A stretch of DNA of 64,000 nucleotides from Pseudomonas viridiflava (GCF_900602065.1 NZ_UWFN01000265.1:186001-250000), one strand, 5' to 3'. Numbered from the stretch's first letter, positions 32,995-53,813 are shown. Notes: a model not told the origin generated them from the letters alone. Numbers and translations are program-made.

Positions 32995-33318
32995 ATGACC
33001 TTCGTCGTCACCGACAACTGCATCAAGTGCAAATACACCGACTGTGTAGAAGTCTGTCCGGTGGACTGCTTCTACGAAGGCCCGAACTTCCTGGTGATTC
33101 ACCCGGATGAGTGCATTGACTGCGCGCTTTGCGAGCCTGAATGCCCCGCTCAGGCCATTTTCTCGGAAGATGAGATCCCTGCCGGGATGGAGAACTTCAT
33201 CGAGCTCAACGCCGAGCTCGCGGACGTCTGGCCGAACATCACCGAGAAGAAAGACGCACTGGCTGACGCAGCAGAGTGGGATGGCAAAACCGGCAAGATC
33301 GCAGACCTGGAACGTTAA
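32995..33318 (+). CDS. fdxA: Seven-iron ferredoxin FdxA
   Basis: The 107-residue protein starts at 32995 after GAGAG. Cluster motifs [14 protein letters not shown] (about 9-22) and [12 protein letters not shown] (about 40-51) bind one 3Fe-4S and one 4Fe-4S cluster. The C-terminal half lacks metal ligands, as in Azotobacter FdI. It is an electron carrier and possible Fpr partner. The 247-base gap after mutS should hold its promoter; nothing else is seen there. Confidence 0.95.
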   Translation: MTFVVTDNCIKCKYTDCVEVCPVDCFYEGPNFLVIHPDECIDCALCEPECPAQAIFSEDEIPAGMENFIELNAELADVWPNITEKKDALADAAEWDGKTGKIADLER

Positions 33319-33337
33319 GCGTTCAGGCTGTTCAAGA

Positions 33338-33359
33338 AAGCCCCTTGCGGGGCTTTTTT
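33338..33359 (+). terminator. fdxA terminator
   Basis: AAGCCCC and GGGGCTT form a short stem with a T-run, 19 bases after the fdxA stop. Confidence 0.88.
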
Positions 33360-33398
33360 GTGGCTGTCTGTTTATCCGGGGATACTTTTCTCCAGACG

Positions 33399-33531
33399 AA
33401 AAAAGGGGCGGTATGACCCGCCCACATTTTTTCCCTAATCCTTTTAATCCCTTTCATCATCCTGATGAATCGCATCCTGCGATGTCCTTGACTGTCATCC
33501 TTGACGGCCTGTGTCCATCCGTAGACACAGT
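33399..33531 (-). ncRNA. rsmZ: RsmZ regulatory small RNA
   Basis: The minus strand carries an RNA of about 130 bases with nine GGA motifs, several in hairpin loops (for example GCAGGATGC and TCATCAGGATGATGA). It begins near TGTGTCTACGGATGGACACAG and ends in a GGGCGG stem with a T-run. The place between fdxA and rpoS is the known rsmZ locus in Pseudomonas. The RNA sequesters RsmA/CsrA proteins and so relieves translational repression. A promoter TTGCCC-N16-TACTAT lies just upstream at about 33539-33566. The 5' end is estimated. Confidence 0.9.
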
Positions 33532-33698
33532 TCTGATAGTAGTGTTTTTTGCGCCGAGGGCAAGTAGGCGAAATCTTTCAAGATCTATCAGGACATCACG
33601 GATATAAATTAAAAGTCTTTTATTTCATACGGTTAGGGAGCGACTACATCCACACAGGTCAATGTTGTGCATTGTATTTCGCAAAGGCTTACAGCCGG

Positions 33699-33716
33699 TG
33701 TAAGTAATGACTGACG
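33699..33716 (-). promoter_or_regulatory. Candidate GacA upstream activating sequence for rsmZ
   Basis: TGTAAG-N6-CTGACG (plus strand) is close to the GacA box TGTAAG-N6-CTTACA and lies about 170-185 bases before the estimated rsmZ start, where far-upstream GacA sites are known. The left half also overlaps a palindrome CTTACA-N5-TGTAAG (33688-33704). Confidence 0.6.
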
Positions 33717-33791
33717 TCGAAAGAGTCTGGATAACTTACGTGTACGCCGAATGGCCTTAATGAGCAGCCCGAACCCGCCTTTAACTCCAGC

Positions 33792-33822
33792 AAAAAAAAA
33801 CACCCCTTAACGGAGTGTTTTT
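33792..33822 (-). terminator. rpoS terminator
   Basis: AACACTCC/GGGGTGTT stem followed on the minus strand by nine T, 48 bases past the rpoS stop. The left A-run and right T-run make it potentially two-way. Confidence 0.8.
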
Positions 33823-33869
33823 CGTGACGCGAAAGATAAACTTACTGTTTATCTTTGCGGATATTTACT

Positions 33870-34886
33870 TCATTGAAACAGTGACTCACTGGAAAGCCCG
33901 TTCTTTTCGAGGATCTCGCGCAAGCGCTTGAGGCCCTCCACCTGGATCTGCCTGACACGCTCACGAGTAAGACCGATTTCCAGCCCTACATCTTCGAGCG
34001 TGCTGCTCTCATGACCGCGTAAGCCGAAACGCCGTATCACGACCTCTCTCTGCTTGTCGGTCAGCTCTGAAAGCCATTGGTCAATGCTCTGTGAAAGGTC
34101 ATCGTCCTGCAGCAGCTCACAAGGATCGGTGGGGCGATCGTCGGTCAGGGTATCGAGCAATGTCTTGTCGGAATCCGGACCGAGAGAAACATCGACAGAG
34201 GAAACGCGCTCATTCAGACCAAGCATGCGCTTGACCTCACCCACCGGCTTTTCAAGCAGGTTGGCGATTTCTTCAGGAGAGGGTTCGTGATCGAGTTTTT
34301 GCGTCAGTTCGCGGGCAGCCCGCAAATAGACGTTGAGTTCTTTGACGACATGAATAGGCAGCCGAATGGTGCGGGTCTGATTCATGATCGCACGCTCAAT
34401 GGTCTGACGAATCCACCATGTTGCGTAAGTTGAGAAACGGAATCCACGTTCCGGATCGAATTTTTCGACCGCTCTGATGAGTCCGAGGTTGCCCTCTTCG
34501 ATCAGGTCCAGCAACGACAACCCACGATTGACATAACGTCTGGCAATTTTCACCACCAGTCGCAGGTTACTTTCAATCATGCGCTTACGACCAGCCGGAT
34601 CACCTTTTTGCGAGAGTCTCGCAAAGTGGACTTCTTCTTCCGGAGAAAGCAGCGGGGAAAACCCGATTTCATTGAGGTACAACTGGGTAGCATCAAGCGC
34701 CCGGGTGTAGTCGATGTATTTGTGTTGTTTGAGCGATGTGGAGTTTTTTGCTCTGGTACGGGGCGCAGAGGCAGCAGGAGTCTGCTTCTCGTCCGCTTCA
34801 AGCTCCGATTCCAGAACGATGCCGGCCTCCATAAGGAGAACCTCATCGTCGATGTCAAACTCCGGCGCTTCTTTGCTAAGAGCCAT
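33870..34886 (-). CDS. rpoS: Stationary-phase sigma factor RpoS
   Basis: The 338-residue sigma factor has region 1.2 ([21 protein letters not shown]), region 2 ([54 protein letters not shown], about 106-160), region 3 and region 4 with the helix-turn-helix [19 protein letters not shown] (about 292-311). It directs general stress and stationary-phase transcription. The main rpoS promoter usually lies inside nlpD, 101 bases upstream of it here. rsmZ follows it. Confidence 0.97.
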   Translation of the reverse strand: MALSKEAPEFDIDDEVLLMEAGIVLESELEADEKQTPAASAPRTRAKNSTSLKQHKYIDYTRALDATQLYLNEIGFSPLLSPEEEVHFARLSQKGDPAGRKRMIESNLRLVVKIARRYVNRGLSLLDLIEEGNLGLIRAVEKFDPERGFRFSTYATWWIRQTIERAIMNQTRTIRLPIHVVKELNVYLRAARELTQKLDHEPSPEEIANLLEKPVGEVKRMLGLNERVSSVDVSLGPDSDKTLLDTLTDDRPTDPCELLQDDDLSQSIDQWLSELTDKQREVVIRRFGLRGHESSTLEDVGLEIGLTRERVRQIQVEGLKRLREILEKNGLSSESLFQ

Positions 34887-34987
34887 TGTTATAGTCCTTT
34901 GGTGAGTTCGACCTCAAGCTCCAGCGACGCCAATTCCATGGCAACGCTTGAGCCTGTCCCTCTACGCTAGGAACAGGCTGGCAACAA

Positions 34988-35854
34988 TCAACGACGCGGC
35001 AGGAATTGCAGCGGATCTACAGGTTTGCCCTGGCGGCGAATCTCAAAATGCAACTTCACCCGGTCAGTTCCCGTTGACCCCATCTCGGCAATCGTCTGCC
35101 CTGCCTTGACCTGTTGCCCCTCCCGTACCAACAGCCTACGGTTGTGGCCGTAAGCACTGACGTAGGTATCGCTGTGTTTGATGATGACTAATTCGCCGTA
35201 GCCCCGCAAGCCACTCCCGGCGTAAACCACCGACCCATCAGACGCAGCCAAAACAGGCTGTCCCAAATCTCCAGCGATATCAATGCCTTTATTCAAACTA
35301 CCGTTTGAAGAAAATTTGCCGATCAAAACGCCGTTAGACGGCCATGTCCAGCCTTTCGGAGATGGCCCGGCGGGCCCTGTCGACTCGTTCGCCGGAGGGG
35401 GAACAACCGTCACCGGCTTGGAGATAACCGTGGTTTTCACCGAGCCAGAAGGGCTGGTCGTGGTCGAAGTCGTTGTGGAAGCAACAGGTGGGCGAACGCC
35501 TCCTGGAGCTGCCGCAACCGTTGAGGATGTTGAATTTGAACGGCCGTCAAAGCGAATCGTCTGACCCGGACGAATCGTATAGGGCTCTGGAATCTGGTTG
35601 CGTGCCGCGAGCGCCTTGTAATCCCAGCCGTAACGGAAGGCGATGGAGAACAGCGTGTCACCGCGACGGACAACGTACTGTCCTGTCGTCACCGTCGGAC
35701 GTTGAGGCGCAGCATTGTTATTACGATCGACGACACGCACGCCACCGGAGGGCGAGCTGGAGCATCCGACCAAGAGGACACTGAGCGCAATGCCAATCAC
35801 CAGCCGCTGAAAACTTGTTGAATAACTACGCTGCCGAATGACTGTGCGACTCAC
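34988..35854 (-). CDS. nlpD: Lipoprotein NlpD (amidase activator, LysM plus M23)
   Basis: A GTG start at 35854 with AAAGGGAG before it gives 288 residues. The lipobox LLVGC puts the lipid on Cys31. A LysM domain (YVVRRGDTLFSIAFRYGWDYKALAARN, about 60-86) binds peptidoglycan, and a Thr/Ser/Pro linker leads to an M23 domain (about 175-288) that lacks the full zinc ligand set, as in NlpD, which activates AmiC at the division site. It lies between pcm and rpoS as in most gamma-proteobacteria. Confidence 0.94.
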   Translation of the reverse strand: MSRTVIRQRSYSTSFQRLVIGIALSVLLVGCSSSPSGGVRVVDRNNNAAPQRPTVTTGQYVVRRGDTLFSIAFRYGWDYKALAARNQIPEPYTIRPGQTIRFDGRSNSTSSTVAAAPGGVRPPVASTTTSTTTSPSGSVKTTVISKPVTVVPPPANESTGPAGPSPKGWTWPSNGVLIGKFSSNGSLNKGIDIAGDLGQPVLAASDGSVVYAGSGLRGYGELVIIKHSDTYVSAYGHNRRLLVREGQQVKAGQTIAEMGSTGTDRVKLHFEIRRQGKPVDPLQFLPRR

Positions 35855-36046
35855 CCGCCACTCCCTTTACTGGTGACTGAATTAAAGATGCCTATTGTGC
35901 CGTAATAACGACTGGCAGCTACTGCTTAACTGTTCTGAATCAAATTGATGCGGTCAGGATCACCGTTTCACGGGTTCATTCCAGACGCTGGTCTTTGGTG
36001 CCATGAGGTAGACAGGCCGCGTTCCCCAGAATTCACTGAACAGCTA

Positions 36047-37460
<1,414 letters not shown>

Positions 37461-37473
<13 letters not shown>

Positions 37474-38519
37474 GAGCTGTCCGTCTGCCCAACCGGCGCC
37501 AGATCAACAAGTTCGCGCACCAGTACAGTGGCGAAGCATCCGGGCGGAAGGACGAATTCCAGTTGCAGAATGTCAGGCTCGGGATAATGCCACGTCAACC
37601 GCCCAATGGGCAGTCGCAGGATGCGCCGTTCGTGCTCCATTCCCGCTCTCGTCAGCCAGTCGCGCAGTGCCGATTCACGATTGGCGACGTCATTCTCCAG
37701 TACTGCCGTGGCTCCGGAGGCTGGCGATAGGCCTTCGCCCCATTGCGGGCCCGTCGGATGCAGATCAAGAATCGCCAGCCGCGGATCATTGCACTCATCC
37801 ACGCCAGCCGGAAAAAAACTGCGACTGTCAGTGAAGGCCAGCAGATCCCCCACTTGCGCGACCTGCCAGGAACCATCCGCGACACGGGCAGCAAGCACCT
37901 GATTGAAAAGATAACTGCGGGCCGTGGACAGCAACCGGGAACGCACTGCACGCTGTTCCGGCAACGCCTGACGCATAGCGTAATCGCGCGCCTCACCCAG
38001 ATTGCCACCTTGATAACCAAATCGCTGGGCACCGAAGTAATTGGGGATTCCGGCCTTGGCGATCAACTCAAGCCGCGCATTCAGTGCGTCCTTGTCGGCG
38101 TTCAACTGAGTCAGACGCAACGTGAAGCCGTTTGCCGCATGAGCACCGCGCTGCAGCTTGCGCTTGTGGCGGGTGCTTTGAAGAATTTTCAGGGTCTCGT
38201 TTTCCGCCGAACTCAAATCGGGGTCAGCCTTGCCCGGCAACTGGATGCTGAACCACTGACGAGTCAGCGCCTGACGATCCTTCAACCCGGCATAGCTGAC
38301 AGTCCTCAACTGAACGCCAGCAGCACGCGCAAGACGGCGGGCGGCTTCCTCAGTGTTGAGGCCGCGTTTCTCGACCCATAACCATAAATGCTCGCCATCG
38401 CCGGAGAGCGGGATGTCCAGCACTTCATCGACCTGAAAATCTTCGGCAGTCGCCTTGAGTACCGCGCTACCCAGCGGCTGGCCATAGGCTTGCGGGCCCA
38501 GCAGTTCTGATTCGGTCAT
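37461..38519 (-). CDS. truD: tRNA pseudouridine(13) synthase TruD
   Basis: The 352-residue protein has the TruD catalytic segment [20 protein letters not shown] (about 72-91; Asp at about 80), [18 protein letters not shown], and [17 protein letters not shown]. It forms pseudouridine at position 13 of tRNA-Glu. Its ATG overlaps the ispF stop as ATGA, and it overlaps surE by 13 bases, so ispF-truD-surE-pcm are tightly coupled. Confidence 0.95.
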
Positions 38520-38989
38520 GCGGACAGCAACAGCGCGACGGCGTGAACCGCGATGCCTTCTTCGCGACCGGTAAAGCCAAGCTTTTCAGTCGTAGTTGCC
38601 TTGACGTTCACTTGATCCAGATCGATCTGGAGATCCTCGGCGATCAATGCACGCATGGATTCAATGTGCGGAGCCATTTTGGGCGCCTGAGCGACAATCG
38701 TTGCGTCTACGTTGCCGACTTTCCAGCCTTTGCCCCGCACCAGAGTCAATACGTGGCGCAACAGCGCACGGCTGTCAGCACCTTTGAACTGCGGATCGGT
38801 GTCAGGGAAATGCTTGCCGATATCACCCAGCGCTGCGGCACCAAGCAAAGCATCGCTCAAGGCGTGCAACAGTACATCGCCATCGGAATGGGCAAGCAGG
38901 CCGAAACGGTGCGCGATGCGCACGCCACCCAAGGTGATGAAATCGCCTTCAGCGAAACGGTGCACATCATAGCCATGGCCAATACGCAT
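38516..38989 (-). CDS. ispF: 2-C-methyl-D-erythritol 2,4-cyclodiphosphate synthase IspF
   Basis: The 157-residue enzyme starts [16 protein letters not shown], with zinc ligands Asp8 and His10, then [35 protein letters not shown] (about 32-66) and a C-terminal [20 protein letters not shown]. It forms the cyclodiphosphate of the MEP isoprenoid pathway. The T-run of an upstream terminator directly precedes its ATG, and the only ribosome-site-like bases (AGGG) lie in the terminator stem. Confidence 0.96.
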   Translation of the reverse strand: MRIGHGYDVHRFAEGDFITLGGVRIAHRFGLLAHSDGDVLLHALSDALLGAAALGDIGKHFPDTDPQFKGADSRALLRHVLTLVRGKGWKVGNVDATIVAQAPKMAPHIESMRALIAEDLQIDLDQVNVKATTTEKLGFTGREEGIAVHAVALLLSA

Positions 38990-39018
38990 AAAAAAACGCC
39001 CTGAAAAAAGTCAGGGCG
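38990..39018 (-). terminator. fghA terminator abutting ispF start
   Basis: On the minus strand, stem CGCCCTGA/TCAGGGCG (39011-39018 and 38997-39004) is followed by seven T that run straight into the ispF ATG at 38989. Confidence 0.85.
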
Positions 39019-39042
39019 TGATTCTACCTACTTTGTCGACGC

Positions 39043-39888
39043 TTAGCTGTTCAACGCGTCGCCATGATGCCGAAGGTGATCTTCGATGAAGCTGGCGATG
39101 AAGAAATAGCTGTGGTCATAACCCGGTTGCATACGCAATGTCAGGGGATGACCGGCCGCTTTGGCCGCCTGAACCAGTGCCTCGGGTTTAAGCTGATTAG
39201 CGAGGAAATCATCGCGATCGCCCTGGTCCACCAACATCGGCAACTTCTCGCGGGCATCGGCAATCAGTACGCTCGCATCCCATTCACGCCAGCGCGAACG
39301 CTCTTCACCGAGGTAGCGGGAAAAAGCTTTCTGGCCCCACGGACAATCCATCGGATTGGAAATGGGTGAGAACGCTGACACCGATTTGTAGCGGCCCGGA
39401 TTGCGCAACGCGCAGACAAGAGCACCGTGGCCGCCCATGGAGTGACCGCTGATCCCGCGAGCCTGCGAAGCCGGGAAATGCGCTTCGACCAGAGCGGGCA
39501 GCTCGCTTACTACATAGTCGTGCATACGGTAATGCTTCGCCCAGGGCTCTTGCGTAGCATTGAGATAGAACCCGGCACCCAAACCAAAATCCCATGCGCC
39601 ATCAGGATCACCGGCAACATCCGGTCCACGCGGACTGGTATCTGGCGCGACAATGATCAAGCCCAGCTCTGCTGCCACCCGCTGAGCGGCAGCCTTCTGC
39701 ATGAAGTTTTCATCGGTGCAGGTCAGGCCCGAGAGCCAGTACAGCACCGGCAACTTACCGCCCTGCTCCGCCTGTGGCGGCAGATAAACGGCAAACACCA
39801 TGTCACACCCAAGCACCTTGGAATGATGCTTGTAACGCTTGTGCCAACCGCCAAAACTTTTCTGGCAGGAAATATTCTCTAGAGCCAT
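39043..39888 (-). CDS. fghA: S-formylglutathione hydrolase
   Basis: The 281-residue esterase-D-type enzyme starts at the ATG at 39888 ([19 protein letters not shown]). It has [19 protein letters not shown], the nucleophile motif [14 protein letters not shown] (Ser near 147) and the late Asp and His ([23 protein letters not shown]). It releases formate and glutathione from S-formylglutathione, the second step after AdhC just upstream. A REP-like element separates the two genes. Confidence 0.95.
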   Translation of the reverse strand: MALENISCQKSFGGWHKRYKHHSKVLGCDMVFAVYLPPQAEQGGKLPVLYWLSGLTCTDENFMQKAAAQRVAAELGLIIVAPDTSPRGPDVAGDPDGAWDFGLGAGFYLNATQEPWAKHYRMHDYVVSELPALVEAHFPASQARGISGHSMGGHGALVCALRNPGRYKSVSAFSPISNPMDCPWGQKAFSRYLGEERSRWREWDASVLIADAREKLPMLVDQGDRDDFLANQLKPEALVQAAKAAGHPLTLRMQPGYDHSYFFIASFIEDHLRHHGDALNS

Positions 39889-39906
39889 GGTCGTAAACTC
39901 CCAGGC

Positions 39907-39973
39907 ACAAGCTACAAGCTTCAAGCTGCAAGAGGCGCGGAACCCTCTTGTAGCTTGTCGCTTGAAGCTTGCA
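39907..39973. repeat. REP-like palindrome between adhC and fghA
   Basis: CAAGCTACAAGCTTCAAGCTGCAAGAGG and its imperfect complement CCTCTTGTAGCTTG...CTTGAAGCTTG flank a short loop. It may stabilise the adhC transcript or attenuate fghA. Confidence 0.75.
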
Positions 39974-39978
39974 ACTGC

Positions 39979-42105
<2,127 letters not shown>

Positions 42106-42117
42106 CTCAATTCTCCG

Positions 42118-42208
42118 CGGGAGCGAATTCATTCGCGAAGGGGCCGGTAAATCCGCAACCGGTGCATCGATTGGAATGCCGCTTTCCCGGATGAATCCGG
42201 TCCCACAG
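42118..42208. repeat. REP-like element, mixed arms
   Basis: The left arm is GGGAGCGAATTCATTCGCGAA, as at 20646 and 49038. The right arm (CCGGATGAATCCGGTCCCACAG) belongs to the other REP type, so this pair is hybrid. Confidence 0.7.
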
Positions 42209-42266
42209 GTCATTTGGCTGCCGTTAGACAGGATAGCGCCATGGACAACGGGGCGGATCCTGGACC

Positions 42267-42980
42267 TTAGCGATTGAACTCGCTGCGCCTTTGGCGCAAC
42301 CACTCAAGATCCTCAGGACGAGTGACCTTGATATTGTCGGAACGACCTTCGATCAGCCGGGGTGACTGACCCGCCCATTCGATCGCGGAAGCCTCGTCGG
42401 TAATCGCGACGTTGGAAACCAGCCCGTCAGCCAACGCACGATGCAGCGCGCCGAGCCGGAACATCTGTGGCGTATAGGCCTGCCAGATCAAACTGCGATC
42501 TACGGTTTCAGTGACTCTGCCGTCAGGCCCCGCGCGTTTCAGCGTATCGCGGGCAGGAACCGCCAATAGCCCACCCACCGGGTCATCGGCCAACTCACTT
42601 AGCAGGTTATCAAGATCTGAACGCGCAAGATTGGGTCGCGCGGCGTCGTGAACCAACACCCAATCCTCATCTCCAGCACCTTGAGCATGCAGATACAGCA
42701 ACGCGTTAAGCACTGAATCTGCGCGCTCCTTGCCGCCATCCACTCGCGCAATACGCGAATCCAGCGCACAAGGCAGGGCCGGCCAGTAAGGATCATCCAC
42801 AGCCAGACTGATCACCAAGCCTTTAAGACGGGGGTGATCCAGAAAGCAAAGGAGGCTGTGTTGAAGAATTGTCATGCCGCCCAGTTGCAGGTACTGCTTG
42901 GGACGGTCTGCGGCCATACGGGCACCAACACCCGCGGCAGGAACCACTGCCCAGAAGGCCGGGAGGATGCTCTTTGTCAT
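42267..42980 (-). CDS. ispD: 2-C-methyl-D-erythritol 4-phosphate cytidylyltransferase IspD
   Basis: With the ATG at 42980 the enzyme has 237 residues. Signature runs are AVVPAAGVGARMAADRPKQYLQLGG (about 11-35), GGKERADSVLNAL, LVHDAARPNLARSDLDNLL (about 108-126) and ITDEASAIEWAG, then a C-terminal SDNIKVTRPEDLEWL. It couples CTP to MEP in the isoprenoid pathway. It follows ftsB by 22 bases. Longer upstream codons overlap ftsB and are not needed. Confidence 0.95.
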   Translation of the reverse strand: MTKSILPAFWAVVPAAGVGARMAADRPKQYLQLGGMTILQHSLLCFLDHPRLKGLVISLAVDDPYWPALPCALDSRIARVDGGKERADSVLNALLYLHAQGAGDEDWVLVHDAARPNLARSDLDNLLSELADDPVGGLLAVPARDTLKRAGPDGRVTETVDRSLIWQAYTPQMFRLGALHRALADGLVSNVAITDEASAIEWAGQSPRLIEGRSDNIKVTRPEDLEWLRQRRSEFNR

Positions 42981-43002
42981 AGGGTCAGCTTCAAAGCCAG
43001 CT

Positions 43003-43281
43003 TCATTGTGCCAACTGATAAAGCGTCTCGCCGTCTTTGACCATACCCAACTCATGACGGGCACGCTCCTCGACGGTTTCCATACCTTTTTTCAATTCAA
43101 GCACTTCTGCGTCCATGACCCGGTTGCGCTCCAGCAATGCTTCGTTCTCGGCATGCTGATCGGCAATTTGCTGATTGAGGCTGGCAACCTGAGCCAGGCT
43201 CCCGTTACCAACCCACAGGCGATATTGCAGGCCCGCGAGCATCAGGATCAAGACCAGAAACAACCAGTTAGGACTGCGCAT
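43003..43281 (-). CDS. ftsB: Cell division protein FtsB
   Basis: This 92-residue protein has one N-terminal membrane helix (NWLFLVLILMLAGLQYRLW) and a periplasmic leucine-zipper coiled coil (SLAQVASLNQQIADQHAENEALLERN), then ERARHELGMVKDGETLYQ, the conserved end that binds FtsQ. It forms the FtsQLB divisome complex. Location between eno and ispD is the conserved order. Confidence 0.95.
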   Translation of the reverse strand: MRSPNWLFLVLILMLAGLQYRLWVGNGSLAQVASLNQQIADQHAENEALLERNRVMDAEVLELKKGMETVEERARHELGMVKDGETLYQLAQ

Positions 43282-43360
43282 TGAATATCAGGTACCCAGT
43301 AAAAAAAGACAGCAGGGCCAACAACGTGAAGCTAGCAATACGAAAAAGGGACTGAGGGCA

Positions 43361-43385
43361 TTGAGCCTGGCAGCGCCAGGCTCAA
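43361..43385. terminator. Perfect hairpin after eno
   Basis: TTGAGCCTGGC and GCCAGGCTCAA pair perfectly around AGC. On the minus strand a T-run follows only about 15 bases later, so termination or mRNA-end protection are both possible. Confidence 0.6.
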
Positions 43386-43472
43386 TTACCGCAAGTCCGC
43401 ATCGATACTGCCGAATCCTCCGAAAAATCGGAAGACTCTCACAGCACCGGCTGTCTTTTTACCATCTCGCTA

Positions 43473-44822
<1,350 letters not shown>

Positions 44823-44852
44823 TCAATGCAGGGCAGACCTTAGAGCGACAAA

Positions 44853-44912
44853 CCCCGACCTGGGGTCGGGGGATGTAAGCGTGCGGCACTTTACCGGAGG
44901 GCAACCCTCCGG
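44853..44912. repeat. Two hairpins between kdsA and eno
   Basis: CCCCGACC/GGTCGGGG (44853-44871) and CCGGAGGG/CCCTCCGG (44894-44912) are perfect stems with three-base loops, just after the kdsA stop. Neither has a strong T-run, so they may be partial terminators or 3'-end stabilisers. Confidence 0.7.
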
Positions 44913-44922
44913 AGAAGCAGCT

Positions 44923-47681
<2,759 letters not shown>

Positions 47682-49019
47682 TCAGCTCAAACTTTGGTCA
47701 TTCGTCGGTGGCACCCAGTGCAACATCCAGCTTTCATGGCCGCAAACATTGAGTGCGGGCAGGTTCGCCACGGCCAAAAACTCGCCCTCGCGGAACAGCA
47801 GCGGCAATCGGCCGCGGACAAATAACGGTATTTCGCACTCATTGAGCAGCCGTTTCAGGTCGCGATGCCCCCGGCCGGGCAGGTTCAGAACTTCCCCACC
47901 AAGACGATATCGCACCTCCAGGGCTCCAGAAGGTACGTCACCCTCAATGAACAGCTGACCATTACCCGGCAGGTCCAGTTGCCGACACGCATCGGGCCAG
48001 ACTCCGACAGCTTGCATCGGCCGCAACCAGTTGTCGGAAAGCCACCAGATGCGCCCTTGATCGCGGTGCAATTCGCCATCAGTGAGACGCCAGACAGGAC
48101 GCCCTCCCTGCCCTGCGTCGCGCAGACTTTCCCAACCCGCCCAATGATCGCTGTCCGGAAGACGGGTCAGCGGCGCCAGCCAGTGGCGCAATGCATTGCG
48201 TTGCCGTGCAGGGGAAAGCGTGGCCAGCGCAGGTAGCGCCAACGAGGGCACATTGATCCACGCATAGGGACCAGCAACGTTCGCATTCGCCAGATCCACC
48301 GAAGCTAATTCATCCAGCAACTGCTGAGCTTCATCCAGATGAGCGGCAGCACGCGCGATATTGGTGGCTGCCTGCGGCCAACGAGCCTTGATCACCGGCA
48401 GCACTTCATTGCGCAAGTGATTTCGGGCAAAGCGCGAATTACTGTTGCTAGGGTCGTCCACCCAGCTCAATCCGTGTGCGGCGGCGTAAAGCCTTAACTC
48501 TTCGCGGGACACCCCCAACAATGGCCTTACCAACTGGCCGCGACCCAAGGCGCGACTGACAGGCATCCCCGCCAACCCGCGCAAACCTGCGCCGCGCAGC
48601 AGGCGAAAAAGCAAAGTTTCAGCCTGATCATCCCGATGCTGCCCGGTCAGCAGCACCTCATCGCCGCTTAACTGCCCGCTGAACGCCTTATAGCGTGCAT
48701 CCCGGGCAGCCTGCTCCAGACTGGCACCGGGCATCACCTGTACGCTGACGACGTGCAGAGGAACGCTCAGCGCCTGACAAACCTGCTGGCAATGCACAGG
48801 CCACGCTTCAGCAGCAGGCTGCAGGCCGTGATGGACGTGAATGGCTTTAATGACAGGCAGGTGTTCGCGCTTGGCGAGTTCAGCCAGGAGGTGCAGTAAT
48901 ACCGTGGAGTCCAGGCCACCAGAGAAACCGATGTGCCAGACCGGCGCGTTACGCCAGGGGGCCATGGCTTGAAGAAGCCTGGCGGGGAGATCATGACGGG
49001 GGGAGATGGATGTAGCCAT
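47682..49019 (-). CDS. tilS: tRNA(Ile)-lysidine synthase TilS
   Basis: The 445-residue protein has the PP-loop GFSGGLDSTVLLHLL (about 32-46), HVHHGLQPAAEAWPVHCQ, GQHRDDQAETLLFRLLRGAGLRGLAGM (about 124-150) and WVDDPSNSNSRFARNHLRNEVLP, then TilS substrate-binding C-terminal domains. It changes C34 of tRNA-Ile2 to lysidine so that AUA is read as Ile. It sits between accA and pyrG, the conserved order, with a REPIN in front of it. Confidence 0.95.
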   Translation of the reverse strand: MATSISPRHDLPARLLQAMAPWRNAPVWHIGFSGGLDSTVLLHLLAELAKREHLPVIKAIHVHHGLQPAAEAWPVHCQQVCQALSVPLHVVSVQVMPGASLEQAARDARYKAFSGQLSGDEVLLTGQHRDDQAETLLFRLLRGAGLRGLAGMPVSRALGRGQLVRPLLGVSREELRLYAAAHGLSWVDDPSNSNSRFARNHLRNEVLPVIKARWPQAATNIARAAAHLDEAQQLLDELASVDLANANVAGPYAWINVPSLALPALATLSPARQRNALRHWLAPLTRLPDSDHWAGWESLRDAGQGGRPVWRLTDGELHRDQGRIWWLSDNWLRPMQAVGVWPDACRQLDLPGNGQLFIEGDVPSGALEVRYRLGGEVLNLPGRGHRDLKRLLNECEIPLFVRGRLPLLFREGEFLAVANLPALNVCGHESWMLHWVPPTNDQSLS

Positions 49020-49037
49020 TAGATATTAGTGCTTCCC

Positions 49038-49127
49038 GTGGGAGCGAATTCATTCGCGAAGAGGCCGGTACAGCCGACACATCGTCATCGTCAAACTGAA
49101 TGCCTTCGCGAATAAATTCGCTCCCAC
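49038..49127. repeat. REPIN between accA and tilS, GGGAGCGAATTCATTCGCGAA family
   Basis: The arms GTGGGAGCGAATTCATTCGCGAA and TTCGCGAATAAATTCGCTCCCAC pair almost perfectly, the same family as 20646-20739. Confidence 0.9.
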
Positions 49128-49156
49128 AAGAACGCGATTGAAGCGTCGCCTCTAAA

Positions 49157-50104
49157 TCAGAGACCGTAGCTCATCAAACGATCATAACGACGAGCCAGCA
49201 GCGCATCGTTGTCCAGCTTCTTGAGCATTGCCAGCTGGCTGCTCAATTCCTGACGAATTGCCAGTGCAGCAGCGGCAGGATCGCGATGTGCACCACCCAG
49301 CGGTTCGCCGATGACTTTATCAACAATACCCAGGCCTTTCAGACGCTCAGCCGTGATGCCCATGGCTTCAGCAGCATCAGGTGCCTTTTCGGCGGTTTTC
49401 CACAGAATCGAAGCACAGCCTTCCGGGGAGATAACCGCGTAGGTGGAGTACTGCAACATGTTGAGCTGATCACAAACACCGATTGCCAACGCACCGCCCG
49501 AACCACCTTCGCCGATAACCGTGGCGATGATTGGCGTTTTCAGACGGGCCATGACCCGCAGGTTCCAGGCAATGGCTTCGCTCTGGTTACGCTCTTCAGC
49601 GTCGATACCCGGGTAAGCGCCCGGTGTGTCGATGAAGGTCAGGATCGGCATCTTGAAACGCTCGGCCATTTCCATCAGACGGCAGGCTTTGCGATAGCCC
49701 TCTGGGCGTGGCATACCGAAGTTACGACGAACTTTCTCACGCACTTCACGGCCTTTCTGATGGCCGATCACCATAACTGGCTGGCCTTCCAGACGGGCAA
49801 TACCGCCGACGATTGCAGCGTCGTCGGAGAAATGACGGTCGCCATGCAGCTCATCGAACTCGGTGAAGATGTGCTGAATGTAGTCCAGCGTGTACGGACG
49901 ACGCGGGTGACGCGCCATACGTGCAATCTGCCAACTGGTCAGGTTGCCGAAAATGCTTTCGGTCAGCGTGTTGCTCTTGTCTTGCAGTCGCGAGATTTCG
50001 TCGCCGATGTTCAGCGAGTTGTCATTACCCACCAAGCGCAATTCTTCGATCTTGGCTTGCAGGTCAGCGATCGGCTGTTCGAAATCAAGAAAATTCGGGT
50101 TCAT
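49157..50104 (-). CDS. accA: Acetyl-CoA carboxylase carboxyltransferase subunit alpha
   Basis: The ATG at 50104 gives 315 residues. It begins [19 protein letters not shown] and has [43 protein letters not shown] (about 121-147), [26 protein letters not shown] and [15 protein letters not shown], typical of AccA. With AccD it transfers carboxyl from biotin to acetyl-CoA, the committed step of fatty acid synthesis. It follows dnaE by 113 bases. Confidence 0.97.
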   Translation of the reverse strand: MNPNFLDFEQPIADLQAKIEELRLVGNDNSLNIGDEISRLQDKSNTLTESIFGNLTSWQIARMARHPRRPYTLDYIQHIFTEFDELHGDRHFSDDAAIVGGIARLEGQPVMVIGHQKGREVREKVRRNFGMPRPEGYRKACRLMEMAERFKMPILTFIDTPGAYPGIDAEERNQSEAIAWNLRVMARLKTPIIATVIGEGGSGGALAIGVCDQLNMLQYSTYAVISPEGCASILWKTAEKAPDAAEAMGITAERLKGLGIVDKVIGEPLGGAHRDPAAAALAIRQELSSQLAMLKKLDNDALLARRYDRLMSYGL

Positions 50105-50217
50105 AGGCATCCGTCTTGGGTCGACGGCCAAGAGGCCGGCCGGTTGATCCGTTAGCGCCTTACCTTACGGGAACAGGCGCATTCAGGTCGAGTTTAAAAA
50201 ATTCTGGGCTGATGCTT

Positions 50218-53739
<3,522 letters not shown>

Positions 53740-53768
53740 GGAGATCCTATAGCGCTAGAACAAAAACG

Positions 53769-53792
53769 AAGGCCCGGATTGTACCGGGCCTT
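53769..53792. terminator. Hairpin between rnhB and dnaE
   Basis: AAGGCCCGG and CCGGGCCTT form a nine-base stem around six bases. On the minus strand it is followed by CGTTTTTG, a weak T-run, so it is a partial terminator ahead of dnaE. Confidence 0.65.
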
Positions 53793-53813
53793 TGGCAAAA
53801 CATCAGCCCACTG

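Noticed and set aside
33688..33704. Palindrome CTTACA-N5-TGTAAG as the GacA box itself
   Set aside because: The half-sites are in the opposite order to the GacA consensus (TGTAAG first); the overlapping TGTAAG-N6-CTGACG fits better.
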